DNA of 64,000 nt, from positions 620,001 to 684,000 of the forward strand of contig CAXXUZ010000003.1 in NCBI GenBank assembly GCA_963667605.2, given 5' to 3'. Shown here piece by piece: positions 15,399 through 24,229 of this stretch (position 1 is its first letter; every line of letters starts with the position of its first letter). Source of the stretch: JADLGL01 sp963667605 (GTDB lineage: Bacteria > Pseudomonadota > Alphaproteobacteria > Rhizobiales > Kaistiaceae). A program made the translations under genes and the position numbers. Under the pieces are notes generated by a model. It made no database searches and was not told the origin of the DNA. It saw nothing but the letters and a program-made list of their open reading frames with translations.

Positions 15399-16874
15399 GT
15401 CGCAATCTCCTTGCCGTCGATTCCCTCGGCCTACGCCGGAGCGGGTCTTCGTCGTAGATCATCAATCAGGCTCAAGATTTTCTGGAACAAGCTTCTTGGG
15501 ACTGCAACCTCGGCCAATTGAAATGTGACGTACCGGCCATGGCTGACAACTTTCGCACCGATCTTGACCAGCTTCTCCCTCAGCGTCGTCAGCGACCATT
15601 GCTCCACGGTATCGGGCAACGCCAGGGTACGCATGAAGTTGCCGAGGTTATAGGCGAGTGCATGCAGCTGGAGCCGGACGGCATTGTTGCGTAACGAACG
15701 GCATGACAGCCGCGTCCACTTGATGGCGTTCTTGCCTTCCTTGATCCATTGCCCGGCAGTGTCGCGCTGATTGTAGAACGCAACAACCCGCTCGGCAGGA
15801 CGGCTCAGGTTGGTGACGATGAAGCCGACGCGGGGATACAGTTCCCCTGAGTGCCACTCCACCTTGGCGACGACCCGGCGGGGCTCCGTCCAGCTACCGG
15901 CCCGATAGCTGAAGTTCGCGTAATACCGACGAACTTCCTTCGGCGGCCGACCGACGGGGCGCTTGAGCAGGTGCGCGATGCTGTCGTGCAGCACCTTGTT
16001 GGCCGGAAGCCGGATGGCGTACTTGAAGCCTTCCGCTTCCAGAAACTCATAAACCTCGGGCGAGGCGAAGGCGGCGTCACCACGGAAATAACGCCGGAGT
16101 GTCTTGTTCCGGTATCGAGCGACCACCGGGTCCAACACATCGCGCCATTCATGGGCGCTGTGCACGTTGCCCGGACGCAGGGCGCAACGCTCCAGATCGC
16201 CGAACTGGTTGAACACGAACAGCGGGTGATAGCACGTGCAGCCGAAGTGACCGTTGTAGGCCGTGCCCTCCTGGTCACCGTAGGTCGGGCTGACGGAGCT
16301 GTCCATGTCGAGCACGATAATCTTCGGCGGCTTGCGCTCGTTAACCTGGTCGATCCAGATGCCCAAAAGGTCAGCGAGCGCGGCGAGGTTGTCATTGGTG
16401 GCGAGTAACTCCGTCTCGAACCGGCCCATCTGGCTGGTCGATGCGCCGCCGCGCTCGACAGCCCTGCCGCCGACGATCCACCGCATCGCAGGATCGCGCC
16501 CCAGCCGGTCGGCGTCGTTCACGTCCTCGTACCCGGCGAGACGACCATAGACGGATTGGCGAAGGAGACCGATGATGCCGTGCCAACCGTTCTTGCCGGT
16601 CCGGCTGTCAGCAATAACGTCACCGGCCAGCGTGGTCAGGCCGAGGGCTTCGTCCAGTTCACGATAGGCGAGCAGACCAGCGTCTGACGTGATCCGCGAA
16701 CCGTGGAACTCGAACTTCAGTCTTCGGTCGAAAAACGCCCGCAGCAGCCCCCGATCCGACTCACCCTCCAGGTTCCGCATTCGACCCACTCTCCGTCTGA
16801 TCTAATCCACTGATTCTTATACAGGAATCAGACGGAAATCGCATCAGATGGATCGGTCACTTGGGGAATGCGGG
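15399..16874 (-). mobile_element. IS1380-family insertion sequence
   Basis: Full transposase gene plus a right end GGGGAATGCGGG (ending 16874), matching the end of the remnant at 9681. At the left only a weak inverted counterpart, GTCGCAATCTCC at 15399-15410, can be seen, and no target duplication pairs the two flanks. The left boundary is therefore approximate; that end may be rearranged. Confidence 0.65.
15431..16789 (-). CDS. IS1380-family transposase
   Basis: 452 residues. N-terminus FFDRRLKFEFHGSRITSDAGLLAYRELDEALGL is the family start. Catalytic core: VLDMDSSVSPTYGDQEG (first Asp) near residue 170, RRYFRGDAAFASPEVYEFLE (second Asp) near 240, and LRNNAVRLQLHALAYNLGNFMR near 390 typical of the C-terminal part. 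Length is normal, so it may be active if both ends are intact. A 52-base piece of this gene (16177-16228) is found inside the IS3 at 27710. Confidence 0.92.
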   Translation of the reverse strand: MGRMRNLEGESDRGLLRAFFDRRLKFEFHGSRITSDAGLLAYRELDEALGLTTLAGDVIADSRTGKNGWHGIIGLLRQSVYGRLAGYEDVNDADRLGRDPAMRWIVGGRAVERGGASTSQMGRFETELLATNDNLAALADLLGIWIDQVNERKPPKIIVLDMDSSVSPTYGDQEGTAYNGHFGCTCYHPLFVFNQFGDLERCALRPGNVHSAHEWRDVLDPVVARYRNKTLRRYFRGDAAFASPEVYEFLEAEGFKYAIRLPANKVLHDSIAHLLKRPVGRPPKEVRRYYANFSYRAGSWTEPRRVVAKVEWHSGELYPRVGFIVTNLSRPAERVVAFYNQRDTAGQWIKEGKNAIKWTRLSCRSLRNNAVRLQLHALAYNLGNFMRTLALPDTVEQWSLTTLREKLVKIGAKVVSHGRYVTFQLAEVAVPRSLFQKILSLIDDLRRRPAPA

Positions 16875-16879
16875 CCAAG

Positions 16880-17125
16880 ATGGCGACAGCGCTATGCCCG
16901 ATTTGCGGCAAGCCGGCTCTTGACCTCGCGGGCCACCGGCGCCATCCGCTTGTCCTGCGCTGCTCTGGTAGCCACCGAGAATATGCGATTGATACCAATA
17001 ATAATGTCCTTGTGCGGCTCAACGATCTTGATCGAGACGGCTGGGAGACTGTCTTCGCCAAGGCGGCCCGCTACGCGGCCCACCGCGGCGACGCCCACCC
17101 AACGATCGATGTCACCTGCTTCTGA
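16880..17125 (+). CDS. Small protein with a Cys-x2-Cys zinc-finger-like start
   Basis: 81 residues starting MATALCPICGKPALDLAGHRRHPLVLRC. The CPIC pair followed by a later Cys/His suggests one metal site. The rest (NNNVLVRLNDLDRDGWETVFAKAARYAAHRGD) looks like genuine coding. Its upstream region was replaced by the IS1380 end, so expression is uncertain. No known family. Confidence 0.45.
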   Translation: MATALCPICGKPALDLAGHRRHPLVLRCSGSHREYAIDTNNNVLVRLNDLDRDGWETVFAKAARYAAHRGDAHPTIDVTCF

Positions 17126-17260
17126 AGTCCCTGAACCCTCCCAACCGCCAACACCCTCTGCAGCACCCACGCCCGGCCGCGCTCGTGGTCCCGGTTCACC
17201 CCGCATTAGCCACTGCCCTGTAGTCTGACCACCAACAGTCCGATCGAGTTGACTGGCAAA

Positions 17261-17335
17261 GCGGGTGTAGCTCAGCGGCAGAGCGCAGCCTGACCAAGGT
17301 TGGGGTCGTGGGTTCGAATCCCACCACCTGTTCCA
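17261..17335 (+). tRNA. tRNA-Gly-like gene, probably defective (anticodon ACC, U33 lost)
   Basis: Full cloverleaf with encoded CCA: acceptor GCGGGTG/CACCTGT with G-T pairs, D stem GCTC/GAGC, anticodon stem CAGCC/GGTTG, T arm GTGGG-TTCGAAT-CCCAC. It matches bacterial tRNA-Gly(GCC) closely. The anticodon loop reads TGACCAA instead of TTGCCAA: the universally conserved U33 is G and the anticodon is ACC rather than GCC. Such a molecule is unlikely to work in translation; it may be a relic or have another role. Confidence 0.7.
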
Positions 17336-17437
17336 GTCCGGCTCAAATTGGGTCGCGGCCAACCAAGAAAAGCCGCCCGTTCGTCGCCACGCTTTTTGCC
17401 GGGTATTGTCCTCCGACCACATCACTTGGAGGAAGTC

Positions 17438-17647
17438 ATGAACATTGATCGTTACACGAAGACGCTCCTGACGTTGATCGCCTTGGCCCTCATCACGATC
17501 GCCATGAGGGGTTTCGCGCCCGCGCCAGCGGTCGCTCAGTTCGGGGTGAGTTGCGGGGCGCGCGACAACCCGTGCTTCATCGACACCAGGTTCGGCTTCG
17601 AAGTCGAGCTGTATCTGCCATTCGGTCTGGATGTTAATGTGCGGTGA
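17438..17647 (+). CDS. Small secreted or membrane-anchored protein
   Basis: 69 residues. The N-terminus MNIDRYTKTLLTLIALALITI is a signal or anchor; short alphaproteobacterial proteins starting this way are common and of unknown role. The mature part has two cysteines (VSCGARDNPCFID) and a strand-rich end. CTTGGAGGAAG gives a strong ribosome site before the ATG at 17438. Confidence 0.6.
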   Translation: MNIDRYTKTLLTLIALALITIAMRGFAPAPAVAQFGVSCGARDNPCFIDTRFGFEVELYLPFGLDVNVR

Positions 17648-17871
17648 TTGAACTCCGGCGAGGAGTCAAACCGGGTAAGCCGTTCCTAACGGATTGATCA
17701 GCGAAGATCGAGCAACCACCAGGTACGCGTCCGGTTCGGAGTTGGTCTCATCAAGCGGCCGGTTCGGGACGTGGTGCCAATTTGGGCGCTGATCTCCACT
17801 CGCAGCGGTCGCTAGATCGGACCCGTCCAGCGCTGAAGCGCCAACCGCAAGAATTTTCGAGGGGTCACACC

Positions 17872-18312
17872 ATGGATAGATCAGATCGAGACATTGATGC
17901 CTTCCTGGAGTCGCTGCCCGATGTTATGCGCAGCGGCATGAAGGCCCTTGATCATGCGATCTCAAAGGTCATGTCGGATCAGCCAAGGTCGCTCTATGTT
18001 GGCAAATTCTGGGGCGGCTCTAACCAGGAGATCATCGGATATGGGACCACACGATACCGTCGTTCGGACAAGCAAGAGGTGGAGTGGTTCGTTGTCGGGC
18101 TGGCCCTTCAGAAGCGGTATATCAGCGTCTACCTCAACGTGGTCGAGGGACGGCAATACCTTGCGGAGAAGCATGGTGCCGGGCTGGGAAAAGTGAAGGT
18201 CGGAAAGTCAAGCATCGGCTTCGCCTCGCTCCAAGACATCAATCTCGAGAAGTTTGTGGCGCTGGTCCAGCTGGCGAGAGACGTCTCCGATGCCGAGTTC
18301 GGGAGGGCGTAG
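17872..18312 (+). CDS. DUF1801 domain protein
   Basis: 146 residues. The DUF1801 core reads YVGKFWGGSNQEIIGYGTTRYRRSDK near residue 42, EWFVVGLALQKRYISVYLN near 72, then GLGKVKVGKSSIGFASLQDIN near 108, in the order seen in the interrupted chromosomal copy at 9088. No signal peptide. GAGGGGTCACACC precedes the ATG. Role unknown; the family is related to frataxin-like/YdhG folds. Confidence 0.75.
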   Translation: MDRSDRDIDAFLESLPDVMRSGMKALDHAISKVMSDQPRSLYVGKFWGGSNQEIIGYGTTRYRRSDKQEVEWFVVGLALQKRYISVYLNVVEGRQYLAEKHGAGLGKVKVGKSSIGFASLQDINLEKFVALVQLARDVSDAEFGRA

Positions 18313-18563
18313 CAATGCCGCTCCTGGAGGCTGTCCAGGGAGTCAACTCGCGCTCGCCAGATATACTCAAACCGCCACCGAGGAGTCTTGGATCAGCGCG
18401 AGCAAGCAAAACATACCTCGCGTATCGGTCTGGCTGTCATCGATCTAAGTTTAGCAGATTATCTGTTCTAGCCGGTGGGATGCGGGCTCAGCGCACGTTT
18501 GCAACCCTTGAGGGGGTGCCGTAGTTTTCCGAACGCGCTGTCGATTGGGGGAGGTGCAGTCAA

Positions 18564-18971
18564 ATGTTGGCCAACGTGAAATCGATGCTGCGAGCTATTG
18601 TTGTCGGGGCCGCCGTGCTGACCGTCACATCGGTTTCCGCGGTTGCGTGGGAGCGAGTGCCCTACTCCGCTGAGGCCGTTGCTGAAGCCCAGGCCTCAAG
18701 TGTGCCCTTTATTATCCATGTGCACGCGGTTTGGTGCTCGACCTGCCAGGCCCAGGACAACGTGCTCGCCCAACTGGACAGCGATCCTCGGTTCGCGGAC
18801 CTTCTGATAATCAGGGTGGACTACGACAGTCAGAAGCATGTCATGAGGCTTTTCAGGGTACCGGAACGAAGCACGTTTGTTGCCTACCAGGGGGCGACCG
18901 AGATCAGTCGTCAATATGCGGAGACGAGCTTCGAGGGGATCAGGGACTACCTGCTGGCGGCGATGCAATAA
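18564..18971 (+). CDS. Exported thioredoxin-fold protein
   Basis: 135 residues with a signal peptide (about 1-28, LTVTSVSAVAWE). The redox motif is AVWCSTCQAQ near residue 57, followed by RFADLLIIRVDYDSQKHVM and the cis-Pro-like RVPERSTFVAYQG near 97, the usual thioredoxin order. It probably acts in the periplasm as a thiol reductase or disulfide carrier. GGGGAGGTG precedes the ATG. A GC-rich hairpin follows the stop. Confidence 0.8.
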   Translation: MLANVKSMLRAIVVGAAVLTVTSVSAVAWERVPYSAEAVAEAQASSVPFIIHVHAVWCSTCQAQDNVLAQLDSDPRFADLLIIRVDYDSQKHVMRLFRVPERSTFVAYQGATEISRQYAETSFEGIRDYLLAAMQ

Positions 18972-18987
18972 CGTCGGGGAAAAGAAG

Positions 18988-19008
18988 AGCCGCCCTTAAG
19001 GGGCGGCT
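18988..19008. terminator. Hairpin after the thioredoxin-fold gene
   Basis: AGCCGCCC-TTAAG-GGGCGGCT, a perfect 8-bp stem. No T-run follows on the plus strand, while CTTCTTTTC follows on the minus strand. Confidence 0.5.
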
Positions 19009-19137
19009 AGCCAGCCAAGAGCAATGCCGGCGAGCGAAGTTGAATCCCAAAGGGGTTGCACCAGTCAGCGATTCCCGTCTTGGTACTATAACGACAAGGT
19101 GGTAGCGGTTAGTCAGCTACAATCGAGACGTGATTCG

Positions 19138-19470
19138 ATGCTAAAAATTGCCAGCGCTGTTTTCGTTGGAGCAAGCAGCACGCAATACGTCTTCGAGGTG
19201 CACTCACCGGACGCCGAGTTTGCTGATGTGTCGGCGGTGTACATTTTCACCGAGTTCACAAAACTTGGCCACCGGCCTTTGCACATTGGTGAGAGCGATG
19301 GGCTTGGCACCTGTATCGCGACCCACGAAACGCGGGACTCGGTTGACCAACGTGGATGCAATTGTATTTGCGTTCACTTCCTGGAGGAGGCCGGGGCTCG
19401 CGTCGCAGAAGCAGCTGACCTTCCTCTCAGCCTACGACACACCGTGCAATTGATCAGCCGGACCAAGTGA
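19138..19470 (+). CDS. Hypothetical protein
   Basis: 110 residues from the ATG at 19138 (MLKIASAVFVG). Coding-like and cysteine-containing (RGCNCICVHFLEEAGARVAEAADLPLSLRHTVQL). The pattern of strands with LGHRPLHIGESDGL recalls GIY-YIG-like or other small nuclease folds, but no catalytic set can be confirmed. The following P-loop gene begins shortly downstream in the same frame. Confidence 0.5.
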   Translation: MLKIASAVFVGASSTQYVFEVHSPDAEFADVSAVYIFTEFTKLGHRPLHIGESDGLGTCIATHETRDSVDQRGCNCICVHFLEEAGARVAEAADLPLSLRHTVQLISRTK

Positions 19471-19539
19471 ACTGACGCGCCGGTCGGGCCGTCACCCGAG
19501 GCGCTATATTGTCCACCAAGTGGTCGGTGGCTCCACATA

Positions 19540-19830
19540 CTGGCAAAAAGAAAGGCCGCCCCGATCGGACTCAAAGACCGGCGGGAGCTAAGGAAGGCCG
19601 TTCATTGCCTTGCAGGGCATGCCCAAGGCACGAGTATCAAGAGTATTGCTGTCGTGGCCGGGCCACGTGGTGTTGGCAAGACCACATTTATTGGACGTTT
19701 GCTGGAAGGGACACTGTCCTCAGACGTGCGAGATCTGCTACCTCGGCAGGTATCGGCTTGGCCAACAGTTGAAGCAAGCCACTGGCGGCTCGTCAGGGCC
19801 GACGCCGCCGGGCCGCCTGACGGGGTGCTA
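19540..19830 (+). pseudogene. P-loop protein gene, 5' part, interrupted by IS630
   Basis: The frame shows a Walker A motif AGPRGVGKTTFIGRLLEG and then LLPRQVSAWPTVEASHWRLVRAD, ending at PPDGVL where IS630 begins at the TA 19829-19830. The start cannot be fixed: no ATG, GTG or TTG lies before the GTG at 19654, though homologous-looking sequence extends further up to about 19540. Removing the IS and one TA rejoins it to 20979 as DGVLVHYDLM. Likely a P-loop NTPase; family not recognised. Confidence 0.6.
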
Positions 19831-20976
19831 GTGGATAAAATTTGACGTTTGAATCCCGCGAGGGATTCTCGCCGGGCACGTTGTGTGCGAGTCTGGCGCA
19901 TGCGGCCAGGAATCATCGTCGATGTGAGTACCGCCGACCGTGCTCGTCTCGAAGCGGTCGTTGCGGACCGGAACAGCCGGCAGAAACACGTGTGGCGGGC
20001 ACGGATCGTCCTTCTGAGCGGGGATGGTCTCGGCACGGTCGAGATCATGCGCCGCACCGGCAAGAGCAAGACAGCGGTTTGGCGTTGGCAGGAGCGCTTC
20101 ATGCACGAGGGTGTCGAGGGGTTGCTGCGGGACAAGACGCGACCCTCGCGCGTTCCGCCGCTCGGCCGGGAAATCGCTGACCGCGTCGTCGCGCTGACGC
20201 TGAGTGCGCCGCGCCACGAGGCGACACATTGGACGGCGCCGGCGATGGCCAAGACGGTCGGCATCAGCGTCAGCGCGGTACAGCGCATCTGGCGGGCGCA
20301 CGGGCTTCAGCCCCACCGGGTCCGGCAGTTCAAGCTGTCGCGTGACCCGGAGTTCATTCCCAAGCTGCGGGACATCGTCGGCCTTTATGTCGATCCGCCG
20401 GCGCACGCCGTTGTCCTGTCGGTTGACGAGAAGAGCCAGATCCAGGCGCTCGACCGCACCCAACCCGGGCTGCCGATGAAGACGGGACGCGCGGGCACGA
20501 TGACGCATGACTACAAGCGGCACGGCACGACCACGCTGTTCGCCGCGCTGAACGTGCTCGAAGGGCGTGTCATCGGCCAGTGCATGCAGCGCCATCGACA
20601 CCAAGAGTTCATTCGCTTCCTCAACGCCATCGAGGCCGACGTGCCCGCGGGAAAGCTGGTCCATGTGATCCTCGACAACTACGCCGCCCACAAGCATCCC
20701 AAGGTCCGCGGGTGGCTTACGTGCCATCCGCGCTTTTTCTTCCACTTCACCCCAACATCCTGCTCCTGGCTCAACGCCGTCGAAGGTTTCTTCGCAAAGC
20801 TCGCAAAGCAACGTCTCAAGCGCGGCGTCTTCCACTCGATCGTCGATCTCCAGGCCACCATCAACCGCTTCCTCGAACACACCAACAACGATCCGCAGCC
20901 CTTCATCTGGACAAAGGATCCCGACCAAATCATCGCCGCTGTCAGACGCGGGCATCAAGCGTTAGATTCCATCCAC
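19831..20976 (+). mobile_element. IS630-family insertion sequence, intact
   Basis: 1146 bp flanked by the TA duplication (19829-19830, 20977-20978). Terminal inverted repeats start GTGGATAAAATTTGACG on the left and, read inward from the right, GTGGATGGAATCTAACG. One transposase gene fills the element. Confidence 0.93.
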
Positions 20977-20979
20977 TAG
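19900..20979 (+). CDS. IS630-family transposase
   Basis: 359 residues from ATG 19900 (MRPGIIVDVSTADRARLEAVV). Helix-turn-helix near residue 50 (EIMRRTGKSKTAVWRWQERF), then the DDE core: VVLSVDEKSQIQALDRTQ near 174, KLVHVILDNYAAHKHP near 260 and SCSWLNAVEGFFAKLAKQ near 295, supplying Asp, Asp and Glu. The stop TAG is completed by the TA of the target duplication. Looks active. Confidence 0.93.
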   Translation: MRPGIIVDVSTADRARLEAVVADRNSRQKHVWRARIVLLSGDGLGTVEIMRRTGKSKTAVWRWQERFMHEGVEGLLRDKTRPSRVPPLGREIADRVVALTLSAPRHEATHWTAPAMAKTVGISVSAVQRIWRAHGLQPHRVRQFKLSRDPEFIPKLRDIVGLYVDPPAHAVVLSVDEKSQIQALDRTQPGLPMKTGRAGTMTHDYKRHGTTTLFAALNVLEGRVIGQCMQRHRHQEFIRFLNAIEADVPAGKLVHVILDNYAAHKHPKVRGWLTCHPRFFFHFTPTSCSWLNAVEGFFAKLAKQRLKRGVFHSIVDLQATINRFLEHTNNDPQPFIWTKDPDQIIAAVRRGHQALDSIH

Positions 20980-21503
20980 TTCATTATGATCTGATGCGGC
21001 GGCTCAGACATGACGACTTTGCCAGTGATCCCGCGACCGAGATCTTCGATAAAGGCCGTAAAGTAACGGTCCTAAACCTTCATTCCCAGCCACTCCTTGT
21101 AGCAAGACAATTTGTGGTTCGAAGTTTCAGTCTCGGGGCGTCGACGACGACAGGTTGGGCGAGCGTACGACGGGCTGCGTACCGAGCGAAACACAGTTCT
21201 GTATCGCATGCTCCAGCGATGGCGTTTCCGAATACGGAGAATCGAATTCCGTTAGCGCACCCATCATTCAACCAGAACGATTGGCACATTATTTCTGGAT
21301 ACTTCTATCGTAGATGGCTGGATTCATTGGTTGCTGAATGGTTGGAGTTTCTTGAAACGCGCCGGGACTATTGTGACTTGGTTGTTCACACGCTGAGACC
21401 GTCGAAAAGATGGTTTCAGCGTCGGTACGAATGGGTTCGGGCACCTGCGTCGGCACTGTTGGCGGGACGAGAGGCGGATTACAACCGCCCAAGAGCCACC
21501 TAA
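20979..21503 (+). pseudogene. P-loop protein gene, 3' part after IS630
   Basis: Resumes as VHYDLMRRLRHDDFASDP in the frame of 19540-19830, runs through KVTVLNLHSQPLLVARQF and ends near NDWHIISGYFYRRWLDSLVAEWLEFL. The stretch 21125-21250 reads less naturally in this frame than in the next one (GRAYDGLRTERNTVLYRMLQ), so extra frameshifts are possible. Family unknown. Confidence 0.55.
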
Positions 21504-21709
21504 CCATGGCCGCGCGCTCACCGGGCCGTTTTCGGTTTTTTTGACAGCGGAAATTCGTCGTGTTTCTGCAGCACTCGATTTCCTTAACCAATTTTCCTCG
21601 GCGCCGAGCGGCGGCTGAAATACATTTCAGAATGTCGGCGTACATGCCTTCATCGTCCGCGCCGGATATATGGAACCAATGCAACAGCACCCGCGCGCCG
21701 CTCGCCCGC
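21504..21709. other. No supported gene
   Basis: A/T-rich stretch with a T-run near 21535-21542. A leftward frame across 21289-21792 is open but has no coding character. Confidence 0.35.
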
Positions 21710-21943
21710 TTAGTTGAGCGCCACGAACAATAGAAATAAAATGACCGCCAACGCTGCGGATATGTAGGCAATCCCCCAGAAGAATGGCCCATAAGTATCC
21801 CGATGATGCTCCATATCGGCAGCGATATCTGATGCGGAGGCTTTGGTAACTTCGATCTCTTTGGCCATAGCTGATGGATCTCCCAATCCTCGCGATGCCA
21901 AGATCACAGCCATCGTCGTCCAAACAAGTGCAGAGAGCAACAA
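21710..21943 (-). CDS. Small two-helix membrane protein
   Basis: 77 residues from a TTG. Membrane segments at about 1-17 (LLSALVWTTMAVILAS) and 52-76 (GPFFWGIAYISAALAVILFLLFVAL), with a charged loop between them (MAKEIEVTKASASDIAADMEHHRD). No family recognised; an ATG 9 codons in is the alternative start. Confidence 0.45.
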   Translation of the reverse strand: MLLSALVWTTMAVILASRGLGDPSAMAKEIEVTKASASDIAADMEHHRDTYGPFFWGIAYISAALAVILFLLFVALN

Positions 21944-21984
21944 TGTAACGGATGCGCCCCCGCCTTTTCTGTTTACAAAGAAAC

Positions 21985-22002
21985 GCCGCCCCGAAGGGCG
22001 GC
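21985..22002 (-). terminator. Rho-independent terminator for the acidic protein gene
   Basis: On the minus strand GCCGCCC-TTCG-GGGCGGC followed by GTTTCTTT, 28 bases after the stop at 22030. UUCG tetraloop plus U-rich tail. Confidence 0.75.
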
Positions 22003-22029
22003 AGGTGTCAATCGTCGGTTCGGGCCCGA

Positions 22030-22515
22030 CTATATTCCATCCTCAGGTTCGCCCAGTTCAGCAGGGCCGTACTCAAGATCCTTGAAGTCGACCCGGCCCC
22101 AACCGCTCTGATCGCCAACCTTGTCCAGCGAGCCAAGGCTGGGCTCGTTGTCGCTTTCAGCCTCAAGATCATCGGTGCCGGTTTGGGCCCAATGGCTTTG
22201 GTCAACACCGGGGTTTGTGACGAAGTTTCCATCAACCACTACGTGGCCGGCCTGAGCCTCCGGGGCCCCCAGAGAAGGTTCTTCTTCGTCACCAGACGGT
22301 TCGTCGTCACCGTCGGGCTCGGGTTCCTCAGGTTCTCTGTCATCACTGACGGCATCAAGTGCATCAAGGGCGCTTAGCGGCCGCTCAACGGCCCGCTCCA
22401 TCTTGTCTCGGAGCGGGTCCGGTCCGGTCGTGGGGATATCGACAGAAAGATGCCGAGCGGCAGAATGCCGGCGGCTGTTGGCAGGCGCAATTATGGTAGG
22501 TGCTTTGGTAGCCAT
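22030..22515 (-). CDS. Acidic hypothetical protein with EPSLG repeats
   Basis: 161 residues. A basic start (MATKAPTIIAPANSRRHSAARH) is followed by an acidic, disordered body with EPSLG twice (EEEPSLGAPE, DNEPSLGSLD) and DQSHW/DQSGW twice. Proteins with this layout are widespread in rhizobia and relatives as hypothetical proteins. GGAGG sits 5 bases before the ATG, and a clear terminator follows, so it is a single-gene unit. Confidence 0.7.
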   Translation of the reverse strand: MATKAPTIIAPANSRRHSAARHLSVDIPTTGPDPLRDKMERAVERPLSALDALDAVSDDREPEEPEPDGDDEPSGDEEEPSLGAPEAQAGHVVVDGNFVTNPGVDQSHWAQTGTDDLEAESDNEPSLGSLDKVGDQSGWGRVDFKDLEYGPAELGEPEDGI

Positions 22516-22829
22516 GGCGGCCTCCGATCTAGGCTGTTGTGGTCAGGGCCGGCGGGGTGGTTACACACCTCGTCGGTCCGCTTCTTTGTACCGGAATTGG
22601 GCCGCAGACGCAAAAATTGGCTTAGCTATCAGTCGGCAATGCTGGCGCATGTGCCAGCAGTCGCCGAATTTGACGGTTTGGGGATTGCAACCGTCACTCG
22701 ACAAGCGAGCGCAGGCAAACAAAGTTGATGTATACTGGCCAGAAGAAGGTAGAGCTATCGAAAGCGGTGTTCGGGTTGGTCGAGCCAGATTGAAAAGCGA
22801 CCCAGCCGTGTTCCGGAGGAGTTGCTCCG
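22516..22829. other. No supported gene; divergent promoter region
   Basis: Lies between two divergent genes and probably holds both promoters. GGAGGAG at its right end serves the next gene. Confidence 0.4.
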
Positions 22830-23588
22830 ATGAGAACCTGCCAAACACGAACGGCAATCGCCGCGACGCTTGCGGTTGCTGTTGGCCTCTCCTCTGGGTC
22901 CTCATGGGGTCAGGAGTTCCGTATTTTCGTGGATCTAACTGATGTGCCGGTCGAAGCATCGCCGCGGGTAGTTTGCGGTACATCGCTGTTCAGATTTACT
23001 GATCTGCATCCAGACGCCTACCAGCCGGGTCTCCCGCATACGGCGCCCTACCTGTTGACCGACGAAGAAGGACTGTTGAATCTGTGGTTTGGACTTCTGC
23101 CACTCGCGGCCTATGGAACCACGAGTATTATAATCGACCTAACCGCAAGGGCTTTCCATGGCTACGTCCAGGTAAGCGTTCCCTACGACGCTCCAGCGTT
23201 TATCGAAAGCGCTACATGCGCCCTGGAGTTAAATGGGCCACCGGTGGTTCCCTTGCGGGAGCGAGATGGGTCACCGGTGGTGTCCTGGAACGAGTGTGGA
23301 TTGGTACCAAAAACTAGCCACCCACTGGACTGCGGAGCTGAAGGGTGGCCCGCCCAGGGTGTGGCCGTTGAACAAGTGTACTTCTACAGCCGTGAACGAC
23401 GGGCCTGGAGTTTTCGTGAGAGCTTGTTTTTTGTGGGACAAGTCCAACCGTTTCCGCTCTTGTTTGATCCATTCAAACCAATAATACCTGATCTTGCGCC
23501 CGAAATCGGTCCGATAGAGCTGCCCCCAATAATAATGGAATGTCCGGCGCCGCCGGCAGTTTGCCAACCTAAAGTACCTAGAAGATAG
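22830..23588 (+). CDS. Secreted hypothetical protein
   Basis: 252 residues. Signal peptide about 1-27 (IAATLAVAVGLSSGSSWGQ). The mature part is strand-rich with several cysteines (VVCGTSLF, SATCALEL, NECGL, PLDCGAEGW, IIMECPAPPAVCQP), suggesting disulfides. It contains a short repeat, PPVVPLRERDGSPVV. The C-terminus is Pro-rich. GGAGGAG is well placed before the ATG. No family recognised. Confidence 0.65.
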   Translation: MRTCQTRTAIAATLAVAVGLSSGSSWGQEFRIFVDLTDVPVEASPRVVCGTSLFRFTDLHPDAYQPGLPHTAPYLLTDEEGLLNLWFGLLPLAAYGTTSIIIDLTARAFHGYVQVSVPYDAPAFIESATCALELNGPPVVPLRERDGSPVVSWNECGLVPKTSHPLDCGAEGWPAQGVAVEQVYFYSRERRAWSFRESLFFVGQVQPFPLLFDPFKPIIPDLAPEIGPIELPPIIMECPAPPAVCQPKVPRR

Positions 23589-24229
23589 GGAACGATCAGA
23601 GCGCAATTGCGGCACTCTGAGCGAGAGAAATTTGTTGGCTGGTGGCGAAAGAATGTCAGCGTTCGGCACAGCACCGGGCGGGGGCGAAGATCATCAACTG
23701 AACGCACACAACCGCGAATTGACACCAGCTGGATTCCAGCGTTGCTTATGGGAACTATCCCGCTCACTCAGCCACCCACCCCAGCCCGAGCGGGATAACT
23801 TAGGCCGTCACATGGATTGGCGGCCTTTTCTTGAGGCCCAGTCCCACATTCGATTCATTTGACTTCATGCTAGGCCTCGGAAGCCCCTTCGCCGAAGACT
23901 CAAAAACAGGCTAGGGAAGCCGCTCAGGGCAGCAGAGAGCCTTCTCCGGTGTTCCAGGTGCCCGGAAAGGCTAACGGCGGTCAGTGAGTCTCCAGCACGA
24001 ACCACGCCGAAGCGCCGATCAGTCTCAAAAGAGTGTTGACTCCGCTTCGAGGGCTGGCGCCAATGAGATGCTGGCCTGAGGCTCAGGGAGGATTTCCGGT
24101 GGTATTGGAGGTGTGCGTCGGCGATGGCCTAAGGCTGACGAACCTCCGGTACATAATAAAGCCCGCAGGGAGCCGATCGGAGTTTTTACCGGTCGGCTTC
24201 TTAGCTTGCCATCCGCACAGTCTCGGTCT
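23589..24229. other. Gene-poor stretch of the island
   Basis: Only short frames without coding character on either strand. Nothing supportable beyond the small leftward ORF that begins at its right edge. Confidence 0.4.

Noticed and set aside
16892..17425. Leftward open frame of 177 residues with a WWDSNPRP-like stretch
   Set aside because: That stretch is the antisense of the tRNA-like gene, a common false ORF signature.
21289..21709. Leftward 167-residue frame
   Set aside because: Overlaps the 3' part of the P-loop gene and the small membrane protein gene, no motif, irregular composition.
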